Shown piece by piece: positions 45,189 to 56,093 of a stretch of DNA of 64,000 nucleotides. Each line of letters begins with the position of its first letter. Position 1 is the first letter of the stretch. A program made the translations under genes and the position numbers. The notes under the pieces are model-generated. The model was not told the DNA's origin. It did no database searches and saw only the letters and a list, made by a program, of their open reading frames with translations. Source of the DNA: Agrostemma githago (lineage: Eukaryota > Streptophyta > Magnoliopsida > Caryophyllales > Caryophyllaceae); contig OY288250.1 in NCBI GenBank assembly GCA_958450325.1, forward strand, positions 47,998,398 to 48,062,397. Direction: 5' to 3'.

Positions 45189-45648
45189 CCTCGATGATGA
45201 AAAGGCGATTGGGTGGCCTTAAGGGCCTTGATGATTGCTCCCGGTGGCTCTTGACGACGTGATTACGTCAAGAGTTACTTCAAAATCCAAAATGACAATT
45301 GGTAATTCTTCTCCTTAGTTTTTATTTCTTTTTATTTATTTAAGTTATTTTCTTTTTTTTAGGATTAATCGTTAGAAATTAGTGGAAATCGGGCGGAATC
45401 CGGGCTAGGTGGCTTGATTACACCTAGCCCTCCCCTCCCATTTCCTTTTATTTCCTTCTTTTTATTTTCTTCCCCCATCCATATCTTTTTCTTGTCTCGG
45501 CCCATGGTGACTTGATTACACCCCGGCCGGACGCCTTCTACCTTTTTCTTCACCTTATTTTTGATTTTTAGCTTTATTTTCGTAATTTCTTTTCTTTTCT
45601 TGTGTCTCTCCGCACCCTACGATCGAGCATGAGGACATGGCTCGATTT

Positions 45649-45661
45649 AAGTGTGGGGGAG
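45649..45661 (+). other. Internal PPT copy in G2
   Basis: AAGTGTGGGGGAG, the same 13 bases as the terminal PPT, sits about 460 bp after ORF2. It could prime plus-strand DNA internally. Confidence 0.6.
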
Positions 45662-46514
45662 CGATATTCTAGTATAGTTTAGTCTATTTTCTTAGTTTTT
45701 CCGAAAAAATCTTAAAAACCCATAAAAATTTGATAAATTTTCACAAAAAATCAAAAAGATTTTTCTTTTGTGTCATTGTGTCGTCTATTTGTTTTGTTGC
45801 GCGTGTTTGCCTCCCCTTTTCCTTATAGGTCGCTTATTCACCGCTAGCGTTGGAGAGCTTTCAAGACTCCCGGTAACATCTTATCCCTTCTCTTCTTTAC
45901 CTCTTGCGGAGTTTGGAGGAGTTGTGTGTTGTGGTGTGCTCGGGTGGAGCTTTGTGAAGTTTGTGAACGATTTGATGGCTTGTTTGGAAATTCGGGGTGG
46001 TGTTTGTTTTGTATGTGTTCGTTTTGTTTTGTTCTTGTTATGTTGCTTTTGTTTCTTTTTCTTTCGCTTGTTTTCGTCGTGTCTACATTTTTGTGTGTGT
46101 TGTGTGTAAATGTTTTCGAAAACCCGGTTTAGAGGCTAGGGTGTGAGTGTCTATTTTTCCCTTCCTAGTAGTGTAAATCGAGTCTTGGGCTTTAGTCTAG
46201 TAGAATGACCTTAAATCAATGAATTCGTTGGTCCTTTACCTTGAGTCCACCTAGCTTACTAGGGATTTACTACGGGATTTGCACTTTTGACCATTATGAC
46301 CACCCACGGTGTGAAAAGGCCTTGGTTACCGAGTCTCGTCCCTTAGGTGACCGTGTTTAGGATCGTTTGGTTAGTCCAAGTTATCCACTTTTTGTGGGTT
46401 TGAATAGGGATCGCGACCCTCGACTCACTCATTTCCCTACCTCCTACACATATCCACACAATAAAATGCAAATTGTTGATTCTCCATTTCTTGTTATTCA
46501 ATGAAAGTACCAAA

Positions 46515-46700
46515 AAATGCCAAATCTTGCTAAAAGGGCAAAGAAAAAAAAAGGCAAAGAAAAAAAGAATGAAAGAAAGAAAAGAATGAAGAAAAAGAAA
46601 AGGCACAAAAGCCAAAAAGAAAATAGAAAAGAAGAAAAAAAGAATGGCATGGCAAAACAAAGCAAAAATGCAAAGAAAAGAGAAAGTGCCAAAAGAAAAC
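46515..46700 (+). repeat. A/G-rich tract of G2 with Lys-rich frame
   Basis: Purine-rich tract inside a 126-codon frame (46517-46897) that begins MPNLAKRAKKKKGK and contains ERKKRMKKKKRHK. Either a coding basic peptide or a structural purine tract. Confidence 0.55.
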
Positions 46701-47375
46701 CCATCTCACAAAAAGAAATCCCCACAAAAATAAGTCTTTTTCCGACTTTTGCCGTGAAGAGCCTACCAAAGGACCGAGTCCCGAGGAAGGATGATAGCAG
46801 CATTAGTCGGTCTTCTTTCATTTTGCATATTTCCACCTTTTTACTTGGACTAATTAGGCGGTCTTGGACACGGGACGACCCTCTTGGCTCACGCTAAAGG
46901 GGGCGGGTCTCACTTACCTACAGTGTCAACTAACACCGTGGTTCTTCACTTTCCACTCCGCCGATCGTCCCGTAGTACGTCTTTAGAAAGTTAGGAGGAC
47001 CTAGGTAAGTTACCAACGTTTTTGTTGCTTTATCGTCATACTATTAGGGTCTAGTCCACCTTGGTTTGTATTGCTAGCTTGGGAACGTTATCACTTACCT
47101 CGAGTCCTAAACCGGTGTTTTATTCACCGCTTTTAGAGGGAAGCGGTATTTCTTTTGTTTTGGGTGCAACCGATTATGTGTTGTTTGTGTGTTTGTTTGT
47201 TTATGTACTTTGTGTCTGGTTGCATCCACAGTTTTGTCGCAAGACCCAACTTGCCTTGCGGAGTGCACTTGTCCTCTAAGTGCACTCGCGTGAGTTGAAG
47301 GGGCGTAGGGTGCGCTAATACCCATTCGGTTAGTGTAGTACTTAGTATGTGCTTACTCGAGGGCGAGTAAGGGTT

Positions 47376-47389
47376 AAGTGTGGGGGAGT
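47376..47389 (+). other. Polypurine tract of G2
   Basis: AAGTGTGGGGGAGT directly before the 3' LTR. Confidence 0.9.
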
Positions 47390-48971
47390 TGATAAGTGTA
47401 GTTTGTAGTGCTTAATTGTTGTGTTTCGGTCCCTTTTTCCTTGTGGAATCGCTCCTTTGGAGCGATTCATGGGCTTCTTATGCCTCCTTCAGTTCGTTTC
47501 AGGTTCCCGAGGCCGAATTGGAAGAGTTGGAGCGATTCCGACTCATTACATGCACATTTTGGAGCCAACGAGATAAAGGAACGATGACTCGAGACCTCCG
47601 AATCGATCCCGAGACCTTGGGACCCAATCCCGAGCCTCCGAGACCCGATCCCGAGTCCCGAGAATCGGTGGGAAGCCCATGAGAGGCAAGGAAGGACCAA
47701 GGAGCATTAAAGGAAGGCATACAAGACCCTTCCCGGTCGGGCTGGTGGCGTTCCCGACCGGGAAGGGATGCACTTTAGGAGCGCTACTGTGGGTCTTTCC
47801 CGATCGGGTTGAGCCCTTCCCGATCGGGAAGGAAGAACCCTTCCCGATCGGGATTATCCTTCCCGATCGGGACGGGCTACAGCTCACCCGCTCCTCTCTT
47901 TTCTTTTTCCTCATTCTTGTACCCATATATATACTCCCTTTTTGTAATCTTAAGAGATCTTAGGTTTACCTACCTTAGTTTAAGCCTCAAAACCCTAGAT
48001 TTACTCTCATTCATTAGTTCTAATCTCTCCTTAATCCTTAGTTAATCATTGTAATTAATCTTGTATTAAGAAGATTCTTGAAGATTATTCCAAGATTGAC
48101 AACCTTGGAGTTTTATTTGGGTGTCTTATTTATACAAGTTCTCATCTTTTTCTCATCTAGTGTTGGTATAATCATCTTTACTCTTGTTCTTAGTTTATTT
48201 AATCTTGTTTCTATCTTTTTATGTTATTATTGTTATTGTTCTTGTTGTTCATAATGAATGCTTGGATGTTTAGTTTGTTTTCTCTTATAGTTGTTAGTTT
48301 CTCTTTGATTATGAGTGAGTAGTTTCTTTGTGGGGTTAGTAGGGGGATTAGGGGTAGATTATGGATGATTAGGGTTGATTAAAGGGAAAAGGTTGTACCT
48401 TTGTTGTTAGTCACATTGTAGGCACTCTATGTGTTTGTTGATATGCTTGTATGAGTTGTAGTGGCCATGCTTCCCATGCTTGTATTCATCTTCTCATTGA
48501 TTGTTTATTTTGTGGAAATGTTGAGAATAGTCATAGTCACGAGAGTGCCGACTAGAGTCTAAGTTGCGAGAGCCCGGACTCACCTTGACATCGGTCTAAG
48601 TTGCGAGAGCCCGGACCGACTCTAGCGATTAGGAGACACCTTTACCCTTGATCACCCCAATTATCCTTCTACCTCTATGAACCCGACCTACCCCACTTCT
48701 TTCCATATTTGAGTTCACCGTTTTAGTTAGATATCGCTCTTCTAGTTTATTCCTTAGTTCGCTCATTAGTCTAGTTCTTACTCCTCCTCCTCAATTGTTT
48801 CCTTTTATAGCTTTCTTTGTGTTTGTTCGTGTGACTTAGCCTAGTTTTAGTGGACCTAGTCTAGACCTTACTCTACCGTCCCCGTGGATATCGACCCTAC
48901 TTGCCCTAGCTACCCACTAGGAATAGTCGGTTTATTATTGACGGTTGGACTCACGGCAAATCCTACCATCA
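47390..48971 (+). repeat. 3' LTR of G2 (1,582 bp)
   Basis: Same length and ends as the 5' LTR. Its dyad array is at 47732-47871 and its TATA box at about 47924-47933. Confidence 0.95.
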
Positions 48972-48976
48972 CTAAC
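48972..48976. repeat. TSD of G2 (CTAAC), right copy
   Basis: CTAAC follows CCTACCATCA. Confidence 0.95.
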
Positions 48977-49565
48977 CTAAAGTAGTCTAGGGTTTAGTGT
49001 CTAAAGGAGTGTATATGCTTAACATAACAAGGGAAAAGTATATATAGGGTTACAAATGAAAGGGAGAAGAAAAGAAAACAAAGCGGAGTAGCAGTGGCCC
49101 GTCCCGGCCGAGACGGGGTGGTCCCGGTCGGGACGAGGTCGGTCCCGGTCGGGATGGGCCCATGTCAGCAGCTTCTCTTTTTGCTCCTTCATCCAGAACG
49201 GGATGAGCTTATCCCGAACGGGATGAGCCTTGTAGGCCTCCATTATGATCTTTTTGGTCCCTCCTTGCTTCTCATTGGCTTCTCACCGATTCTCGGGACT
49301 CGGGATCGGGTCTTGGAGGCTCTGGATTTGGTCCCAAGGTCTCGGGGTCGAGTCCAAGGCATCGAGTCATCGTTCCTTAGCTTCGTTGGCTCCAAAATGT
49401 GTATGTATAGAGTCGGAATCGCTCCAACTCTTCCAAATCGGTCTCGGGAACCTGAAACGAACTAAAGGAAGCATAAGAAGCCCCTAAACCGCTCCCAAGG
49501 AGCGATTATACAAGGAAAATGGGACCAAAACACTACAAAATAGGCACTACAAATGACACTTATCA
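48977..49565 (-). repeat. 3' LTR of G3, proximal part
   Basis: Matches 55181-55788 but lacks 19 bp, equal to one dyad site with its spacer. With the distal part the LTR is 1,584 bp, against 1,603 for the 5' LTR. Confidence 0.9.
49038..49214 (-). promoter_or_regulatory. Dyad array plus TATA in the G3 3' LTR
   Basis: This is the 3' LTR counterpart of 55241-55445, one dyad site shorter. CTATATATAC is at 49038-49047. Confidence 0.55.
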
Positions 49566-49579
49566 ACTCCCCCACACTT
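49566..49579 (-). other. Polypurine tract of G3
   Basis: Minus strand AAGTGTGGGGGAGT immediately before the 3' LTR start TGATAAG. Confidence 0.85.
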
Positions 49580-50227
49580 AACCCTTACTCGCCCTCGAGT
49601 AAGCACATACTACTACTAAACTATCAGAGTGGGTATTAGCGCAACCTACGCCCCTTTAACTCACGCGAGTGCACTTAGAGGACAAGTGCCCTCCGCAAGG
49701 CAAGTTGGGTCTTGCGACAAAACTGTGGATGCAAATGGACACAAAACACATAAATAAACAAACAAACACACAAACAAACACATAATCGGTTGCACCCAAA
49801 ACAAAAGAAATACCGCTTCCTTCAAAAAGCGGTGAATGAAACACCGGTTTAGGACTCGAGGTAAGTGACAACGTTCCCAAGCTAGACATACAAACCAAGG
49901 TGAACTAAACCCTAACAGTATGACGATAAAGCAACAAAAACGTTGGTAACTTACCTAGGTCCTCCTAACTTTCTAAAAACGTACTACGGGACGATCGGCG
50001 GAGTGGAAAGATGAAGAACCACGGTGTTAGTCGACACTGTAGGTAAGTGAGACCTCGCCCCCTTTAGCGTGAGCCAAGAGGGTCGTCCCGTGTCCAAAAC
50101 CGCCTAACTAGTCCAAGTAAAAAGGTGGAAAACATGCAAAATGAGGGAAGACCGACTAATGACGCTATCATCCTTCCTAGGGACTCGGTCCTTTGGTAGG
50201 CTCTTCACGGCAAAAGTTCGGAAAAAG

Positions 50228-50455
50228 ACTTATTTTTGTGGGGATTTCTTTTTGTGAGAGGGGTTTTCTTTTGGCATTTTCTTTCTTTTCGACGTTTTGA
50301 TTTGTTTTGCCATGCCATTCTTTTTCTTCTTTTCTATTTTCTTTTTGGATTTTGTGCCTTTTCTTTTTCTTCATTCTTTTCTTTCTTTCATTTTTTTCTT
50401 TCCTTTTCTTTTCTTTGCCCTTTTGGCAAGATTTGGCATTTTTGGCATTTCTTTG
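50228..50455 (-). repeat. A/G-rich tract of G3
   Basis: A minus-strand purine tract with a frame reading NERKKRMKKKKRHK, like those in G1 and G2. Confidence 0.7.
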
Positions 50456-51332
50456 ACAATTGAGAAAGAGAGAAATCAACAAATTGCATTTTATTTGTGT
50501 GGAATGTGTAGGAGGTAGGTGAATGGGAGAGTCGGGGAGCGTCCTTCCCTTCAAACCCACAAAAAGTGGAGAACTTGGACTAATCAAACACCTAAACACG
50601 GTCACCTAGGGGACGAGACTCGGTAACCAAGGCCCTTTCACACCGTGGGTGGTCATAATGGTCAAAAGTGCAAATCCCGCAGTAAATCTCTAGTAAGCTA
50701 GGTGGACTGAAGGTAAAGGACCAACGAAATCATTGATTTAGGGTCATTCTACTAGGTTAAAGTCCAAGACTCGATTTACACTACTAGGAGGGGAAAGATA
50801 GACACTCACACACTAGCCTCTAAACCGGGTTTTCGAAAACGGTTTACGCACAAGACACATAACACAACACAAAACAAAGACAAGACGAAAACGAACGAAA
50901 GAAAAAGACACAAGAGCAACAAAACAAGAACAAAACAAGGTAAAACAAAACACATAGACAAAACAAACACCACCCCTATCATCCAAACAAGTCTCCAAAT
51001 CAACTTCAAACTTTACAAAGCTCCACCCGAGCACACCACAACACACAAATCCTCCAAACTCCACAAGGAACAAAGAGGAAAAAGGGGGTGAAGAGATGTT
51101 ACCGGAAGTCTTGAAAGCTCTCCAAAGCTATCGGCGATTAAGCAAACTATAAGGAAAAAGGGAGGCGAACACGCACACAAAACAAATATACGACACAATG
51201 ACACAAAAGGAAAACACACAAAAGAAAAATCTTTTTTTGATTTTTGTGAATTTTTTTTTCAAATTTTTAGGGATTTTTAAGATTTTTTCGGAAAAAAACT
51301 AAGAAAATAGACTAAACTATACTAGAATATTG

Positions 51333-51345
51333 CTCCCCCACACTT
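51333..51345 (-). other. Internal PPT copy in G3
   Basis: Minus strand AAGTGTGGGGGAG, identical to the terminal PPT core. Confidence 0.6.
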
Positions 51346-52063
51346 AAATCGAGCCATGTCCTCATGCTCGATCGTAGGCTGCGGAGAGACAAAAGAAAAA
51401 GAAAAGAAACTACGAAAATAAAGCTAAAAAACAAAAAATAAGGTGAAGAAAAGGTAGAAGGTGCCCGGCCGGGGTGTAGTCAAGTCACCATGGGTCGAGA
51501 CAAGAAAGAGATATGGATGGGGGAAGAAAGAAAAAGAAGGAAATAAAAGGAAATGGGAGGGGAGGGCTAGGTGTAATCAAGTCACCTAGCCAGGATTCCG
51601 CCTAAATCCGACTAGATCCTCAAAAAAAAGAAAGTGAAAATCTTGTAAAAACTTGGATTTTGAAATGACTCTCGATGTAGTCACATCATCGAGAGTCGGG
51701 AGCAAAAACTACCGAGGCCTCGAAGGCCACTAAGATACCATGACTCAAAATAAGGGGAAGGGGAGTAAACAAAGGAAAACAAGCAATAAAAGACGGAAAA
51801 GAAAGGATTGTTGCCGTACCATAGGTTAGCAACTCACTCTCACCATCGTCTCATATATCAATATAGGCACTTGCTTGTCTTCATCATTGCTATCCCGCTT
51901 CATTCTCGATAAGATCGCATGGTAGAGGTGGTAAAGGTGTGAGGGGGGTGGGATTTGATGTGGATCTAGGTGTAAAGTGAGGTGTACGGGTCATATGATA
52001 GGAGTAAGGAGGAGTAGGGAGGTGGGAGGGGGTATAATGGATGGGTGGAGTCAAGGGGACCAT

Positions 52064-52245
52064 CCCGATCGGGATGGATGGTCCCGATCGGGTTGATAAA
52101 CCCTTCCTGATCGGGAAGCACTCGTCCCGGTCGGGAACACACTCCAGTAAGTCCGAATTTCTGCACCTTCATCCCGATCGGGTTGGCTCCTTCCCGGTCG
52201 GGATTCCTCATCCTTCCCGGTCGGGAACCCCTCTTCCCGGTCGGG
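52064..52245. repeat. Internal dyad array of G3
   Basis: About eight CCCG(A/G)TCGGG sites, one degenerate (CCTGATCGGG), in two groups around a linker containing CCAGTAAGTCCG. Same position, after the first ORF, as in G1 and G2. Confidence 0.85.
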
Positions 52246-52679
52246 ATGAGTCTTCTTTGCTTCCCCAAGCCCAAAAGCTTATCATAAGCTTCAAAAACCG
52301 ACTTCCTCGCTCGCAAACCAAACTCCATCATCAACTACTCCTTTCTAGGAGTCACCTTCACTTCACCTATCACAATAAACTCAATCTATACATCAAATTC
52401 ACTCCCTCACATCGCTCATCAAAATACCAAAAACAATTACAAGAATCCCACAAAAACAAAAGAGTTCTAGAAACAAAAATCACAAATACAAGGACAAGTA
52501 CTCTAAAGAAGAGGAGAGGAAGGGAATATACAACATGACGGTTCTTTTAGGAACTCCGTCAAACTTAGGATGGTGGACTCCATTCTTCAACCATAGCCCT
52601 CAAGGGCATGGAGGAGCAAGTCGAACGCGCTACCGACATCGTAGTGAAGGCCCAAGAAGCGCTCGAGCTTAACCGACCT

Positions 52680-53933
52680 TCACGGCCTCCAAGGAGGAGG
52701 CAAGAAGTAGGATTCCCAAGACCCGACATCATTTTCAAAGTTTTCTCCGGGGTCTCTCCATCCTATGAGCTCCACCGATCTCTTCTTCCCTAAGCATCGC
52801 CTCCAATCACAAGCAAGCTTCATCTCTAAGAAACAAGGCAAAAAAAACGGTTTTGGCCTCACTTCCTCGATGCACACCCCCACACTTTCCTCAAGTTGTG
52901 GTTCCCCATCTTCATCACTCGGCCCCACATCATCTTGGATAGGAGAATCGAAACTTCTACCGGCGGTTTCAATCTCTTCCAAGTCATCTCTCGGTGTACT
53001 AGCAAGGGGCTCATGATGCCTATCCACGTTCTCGGACAAGGGCAACTCGAGGTTAACAATCTCACCCAACAACTCTACAAACTCCACCAAACCATCCCAC
53101 TCACTATCCTCCTCCAATTCTTCACCAACAATGCCTTCACCAAGAGTCATCTCCTCATTCGTCTCTTTTTGGGTAGACGATTGAGGTTCTTCAAAGCAAA
53201 CTTCTCTATCAAAGGGAACTACGTCGGCGGCTTCGTAATTAAGTTGCTCCTCTCTCTCAAGTGGGCATCCTCCATCTAAATATGATGCTCGGGATAAAGA
53301 CATTAGGGTTTGAACCGATAATGCATTTAAATGAGCATTCCTCGCCTCGTTTGCCCTTCGCATTTGGGCCATCAATTCCTCTTGTTGTTTTCGCTATTGA
53401 ATGGCCGTTTCTTGAAGGCTCCTTTGCATTTGAAGCATCGATTGTTGTAACTCTAAGTTTGGCGATTGGTGGTCATTGGGGTCTTGTAAAGCTCCTTGAT
53501 AATCTTGATGATGCCCATAGGGTGGGGCATCATATTGTTGGTAGCAAGGTTGGGGTGGTTGGTAGTATTGTGGGTCATAGGGTTCATATTGTGGTTGGGG
53601 TGGAGGGTAATATGGTGGGTTTTGGGGGTATTGGCTTCCATATGGTGAATCTTGATTGAACATGGTGGGTTCACAATCATAACTCGAGTAATAGCCACCA
53701 TGATCGTAGGAGTGATAGTCATTCACTTGTTGGTAGCCATTTCCATAATCTTGAAAATCATCCCCGTCTTGACTTCCCCAAGAAGCTTGATTATGGTAGG
53801 GGGACGTCATGTCATAGCTTTGGTTCATGGAAGAAGAGTGGTAGCTCATATCGGCTTCCATGTGTGTGGAGTTTATATCAAACCCCATGCTTGCCCGAAA
53901 ATCGTAGTCCATACCCGGTTGGAAACCACTCAT
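52680..53933 (-). pseudogene. G3 ORF: Tyr/Pro/Gln-rich plus acidic protein, one amber stop
   Basis: The start MSGFQPGMDYDF at 53933 lies about 230 bp after the PBS, the same place as the gag start in G2. Residues 1-180 are rich in Tyr, Pro, Gln, Asp and Ser, a prion-like composition, followed by a TAG at 53394-53396 (CAA-TAG-CGA). The same frame continues (RKQQEELMAQMRR) through an acidic Glu/Asp region to the stop at 52680, 417 codons in all. There is no capsid domain, CCHC knuckle or protease. It may be a highly diverged gag tail or an unrelated gene; the single stop could be a recent C-to-T change. Confidence 0.6.
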
Positions 53934-54164
53934 CCTAGCAACCGTCCGTTTAAGCGGCTCTGAGTTGCAAGAAGAAGATAATCACCACCTCTAAGCACAA
54001 ACTGTAGACTAAGAACAAACGTGAGAAGTCTAGTGCTTTTTGGGCACTAGACAAGAGAGAAATAAACCACACACACAAGAAGCAAGGTAACAAAAAGGAA
54101 AAAGAAAACACAAACACTAAGACAAAGTCAAGTAACTAGGAAAACAAAGTCTAAACTAGCACCG

Positions 54165-54182
54165 TCCCCGGCAACGGCGCCA
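54165..54182 (-). other. PBS of G3, tRNA-Asp type
   Basis: On the minus strand it reads TGGCGCCGTTGCCGGGGA, three bases after the LTR end. This is complementary to the plant tRNA-Asp 3' end, as in Athila/Tat elements. Confidence 0.9.
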
Positions 54183-54185
54183 AAT

Positions 54186-55788
54186 TGATGGGAGGGATTT
54201 GTCGTGGAATCCCAACCGTCAATAATATAACCGGCTAAACCTACGGTAGATAGGGTAAGTCGGGTCGAATCCACGGGGACGGTAATGTAAAGTCTAGACG
54301 AAGGTCGCCTAAATACGAGACTAAGTCAACGAGCTAAGCTAAGGAATGATAGAAGGGGAGAAGGCTAGACTAAGACTAAGGAGAACAACTAAGGAAAACA
54401 AGCTAGGGTTAGGTCGGGGTCAAAGGGGTAACGGAATGGTCAAGGGAGGACTAGGGTGAAGGAGGTAGTAGGGTGATCTAGGTTGGTCCGGGCTCTCGCA
54501 TCTTAGATTCACCTAGAGGTTCCACCTAAAACCCATCTCGGCGATACACAACACAAACGGGGTTCTAGCATGCTATAGGCCTAGGTCGCATACGGGCTCT
54601 CGCAACTTAGACCGACCTAGGGGTCGTCCTCACCGGGCTCTCGCAACTTAATGAGGGGACCGAACCCACAAACGAACTAATACCCACGAAAGAAAGGCAA
54701 GAAAACAAGCATTCGTACATACTTAGTCATTCAAGCAATTCAACAAACATGTGATGTGCATCATACAAGAGGAAACTCAAGTCATCCACCAATAACTCCA
54801 ACAAAACCCTTAATCACCCAATCAACACCCTAATCACCCTACTAACCCTAGCAAGAACACTACTATAACATATCTAATCTAGAATTAACACTAACAAGAA
54901 GAATCATCAAAGAAACAAAACAAACATCACAAACTAATGATAACAATGAACAAAGATTCAAACTTGATAAACAAAAATGGATTAAGAGTAAAAGGAGGAG
55001 AATATTGTACCAAACTAGTGAAGAGGAAAGAACAAAACTTGCATTAATGAAGAAAACCAAAACAAACCACCCAAGGTTGTCAATCTTAAGTGGATCTTGA
55101 AGAATTCCCTTAATACAAGACTAAACTAGGATTAACTACTAATTATCGACTAATCTACACTAATCTAATCTAATCTAACCTAAACTAGTCTAGGGTTTAG
55201 TGTCTAAAGGAGTGCATATGCTTAACATAACAAGGGAAGAGTATATATAGGGTTACAAATGAAAGGGAGAAGAAAAGAAAACAAAGCGGAGTAGCAGTGG
55301 CCCGTCCCGGCCGAGACGGGGTGGTCCCGGTCGGGACGAGGTCGTTCCCGGTTGGGACGCCTCCATCCCGATCGGGATGGGCCCAGGTCAGCAGCTTCTC
55401 TTTTTGCTCCTTCATCCCGAACGGGATGAGCTTATCCCGAACGGGATGAGCCTTGTAGGCCTCCATTATGATCTTTTTGGTCCCTCCTTGCTTCTCATGG
55501 GCTTCTCACCGATTCTCGGGACTCGGGATCGGGTCTCGGAGGCTCGGGATTTGGTCCCAAGGTCTCGGGGTCGATTCCAAGGCATCGAGTCATCGTTCCT
55601 TAGCTTCGTTGGCTCCAAAATGTGTTTGTATAGAGTCGTAATCGCTTTAACTCTTCCAAATCGGTCTCGGGAACCTGAAACGAACAAAAGGAAGCATAAG
55701 AAGCCCCTAAACCGCTCCCAAGGAGCGATTCTACAAGGAAAACGGGACCAAAACACTACAAAATAGGCACTACAAATGACACTTATCA
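54186..55788 (-). repeat. 5' LTR of G3 (1,603 bp)
   Basis: On the minus strand it starts TGATAAGTGTCATTTG and ends GGGATTCC...CTCCCATCA, beside the PBS. The dyad array is at 55306-55445 and the TATA box at 55241-55250. Confidence 0.9.
55241..55445 (-). promoter_or_regulatory. Candidate LTR promoter of G3: dyad array plus TATA
   Basis: CCCG-NN-CGGG sites with cores GT, AT and AA, plus degenerate ones, cover 55306-55445. Downstream on the minus strand, CTATATATAC at 55241-55250 is about 55 bp from the array. Confidence 0.55.
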
Positions 55789-55793
55789 GTGAT
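55789..55793. repeat. TSD of G3 (GTGAT), right copy
   Basis: GTGAT follows the LTR end ACACTTATCA. Confidence 0.9.
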
Positions 55794-56088
55794 GTTAGAT
55801 GAACGGCTTGGTTGCTGTCCCGCTAAGCGGTCTCTTTACTCTATATATTTGTGCAGGTAAGGGGCGATGGGAAAGGATCGAGCGAGAGAGATTTAATAAT
55901 ATGTTTGTATAAAATACAATCTATATTTTGTACTAAGTGAATCAAGACTATGTAATTAATAGTCGTTTGTTGTAAGGATCCGTAACGATCCGGATTTATT
56001 TACACTCTGATGTAATTTAATTAAAATGACTTAGATAACTTTCCGCATTATCTATTATTTTAAGTCATCGAAAATACGGGTTGTTACA

Positions 56089-56093
56089 AAAAG
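56089..56093. repeat. TSD of the solo LTR (AAAAG), right copy
   Basis: AAAAG directly follows the LTR end TTGTTACA. Confidence 0.85.

Larger units (their letters stand above)
45189..47375 (+). other. 3' non-coding region of G2
   Basis: About 2.2 kb without retroviral-type motifs, closely similar to G1 19334-21538. It contains an exact PPT copy (45649-45661), the A/G tract and the shared CCGATCGTCCCGTAGTACGT block. Confidence 0.75.
37397..48971 (+). mobile_element. G2: complete, recent Athila-like element without pol
   Basis: 11,575 bp with equal 1,582 bp LTRs, perfect TSD, tRNA-Asp PBS, uninterrupted gag-protease ORF, dyad array, ATHILA ORF-1-like ORF with one stop, conserved 3' region and PPT. 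No RT, RNase H or integrase motif occurs in any frame between the LTRs. It resembles the class of gag-only, non-autonomous LTR elements (TR-GAG) but is unusual in keeping protease and an ATHILA-type second ORF. Confidence 0.95.
49580..52063 (-). other. 3' non-coding region of G3
   Basis: Reverse complement of the G1/G2 3' region. It includes an exact internal copy of the PPT at 51333-51345, a Y-rich (A/G on minus) tract at about 50228-50455 with a KKRMKKKKRHK frame, and the shared TCACACCGTGGGTGGTCATA block. No ATHILA ORF is present. Confidence 0.75.
36402..55788 (-). mobile_element. G3: non-autonomous Athila-like element with an unusual ORF
   Basis: Minus orientation. 5' LTR 54186-55788, PBS 54165-54182, one long ORF (52680-53933), dyad array, non-coding region, PPT 49566-49579, and a 3' LTR split by G2 (36402-37396 and 48977-49565). 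Without G2 it is about 7.8 kb. It lacks a capsid-type gag, protease, RT and integrase, yet its LTRs and 3' region match G1 and G2. Confidence 0.9.
33978..56088. mobile_element. Solo LTR (Tekay/Del-type ends), split by G3
   Basis: It starts TGTAATACCCAGTATTTTT and ends CGGGTTGTTACA, inside LINE-E, with 5 bp TSDs. Its own sequence is 33978-36401 plus 55794-56088, about 2.7 kb. There is no PBS, gag or second LTR, so it is a solo LTR left by LTR-LTR recombination. G3 plus one TSD copy fills the gap. It is AT-rich, with a TAC-rich low-complexity stretch near 34565-34700. Confidence 0.85.

Noticed and set aside
45028..45222. Met-rich 64-codon ORF
   Set aside because: A frame-shifted reading of the GAT repeat that encodes the poly-Asp tail of ORF2.
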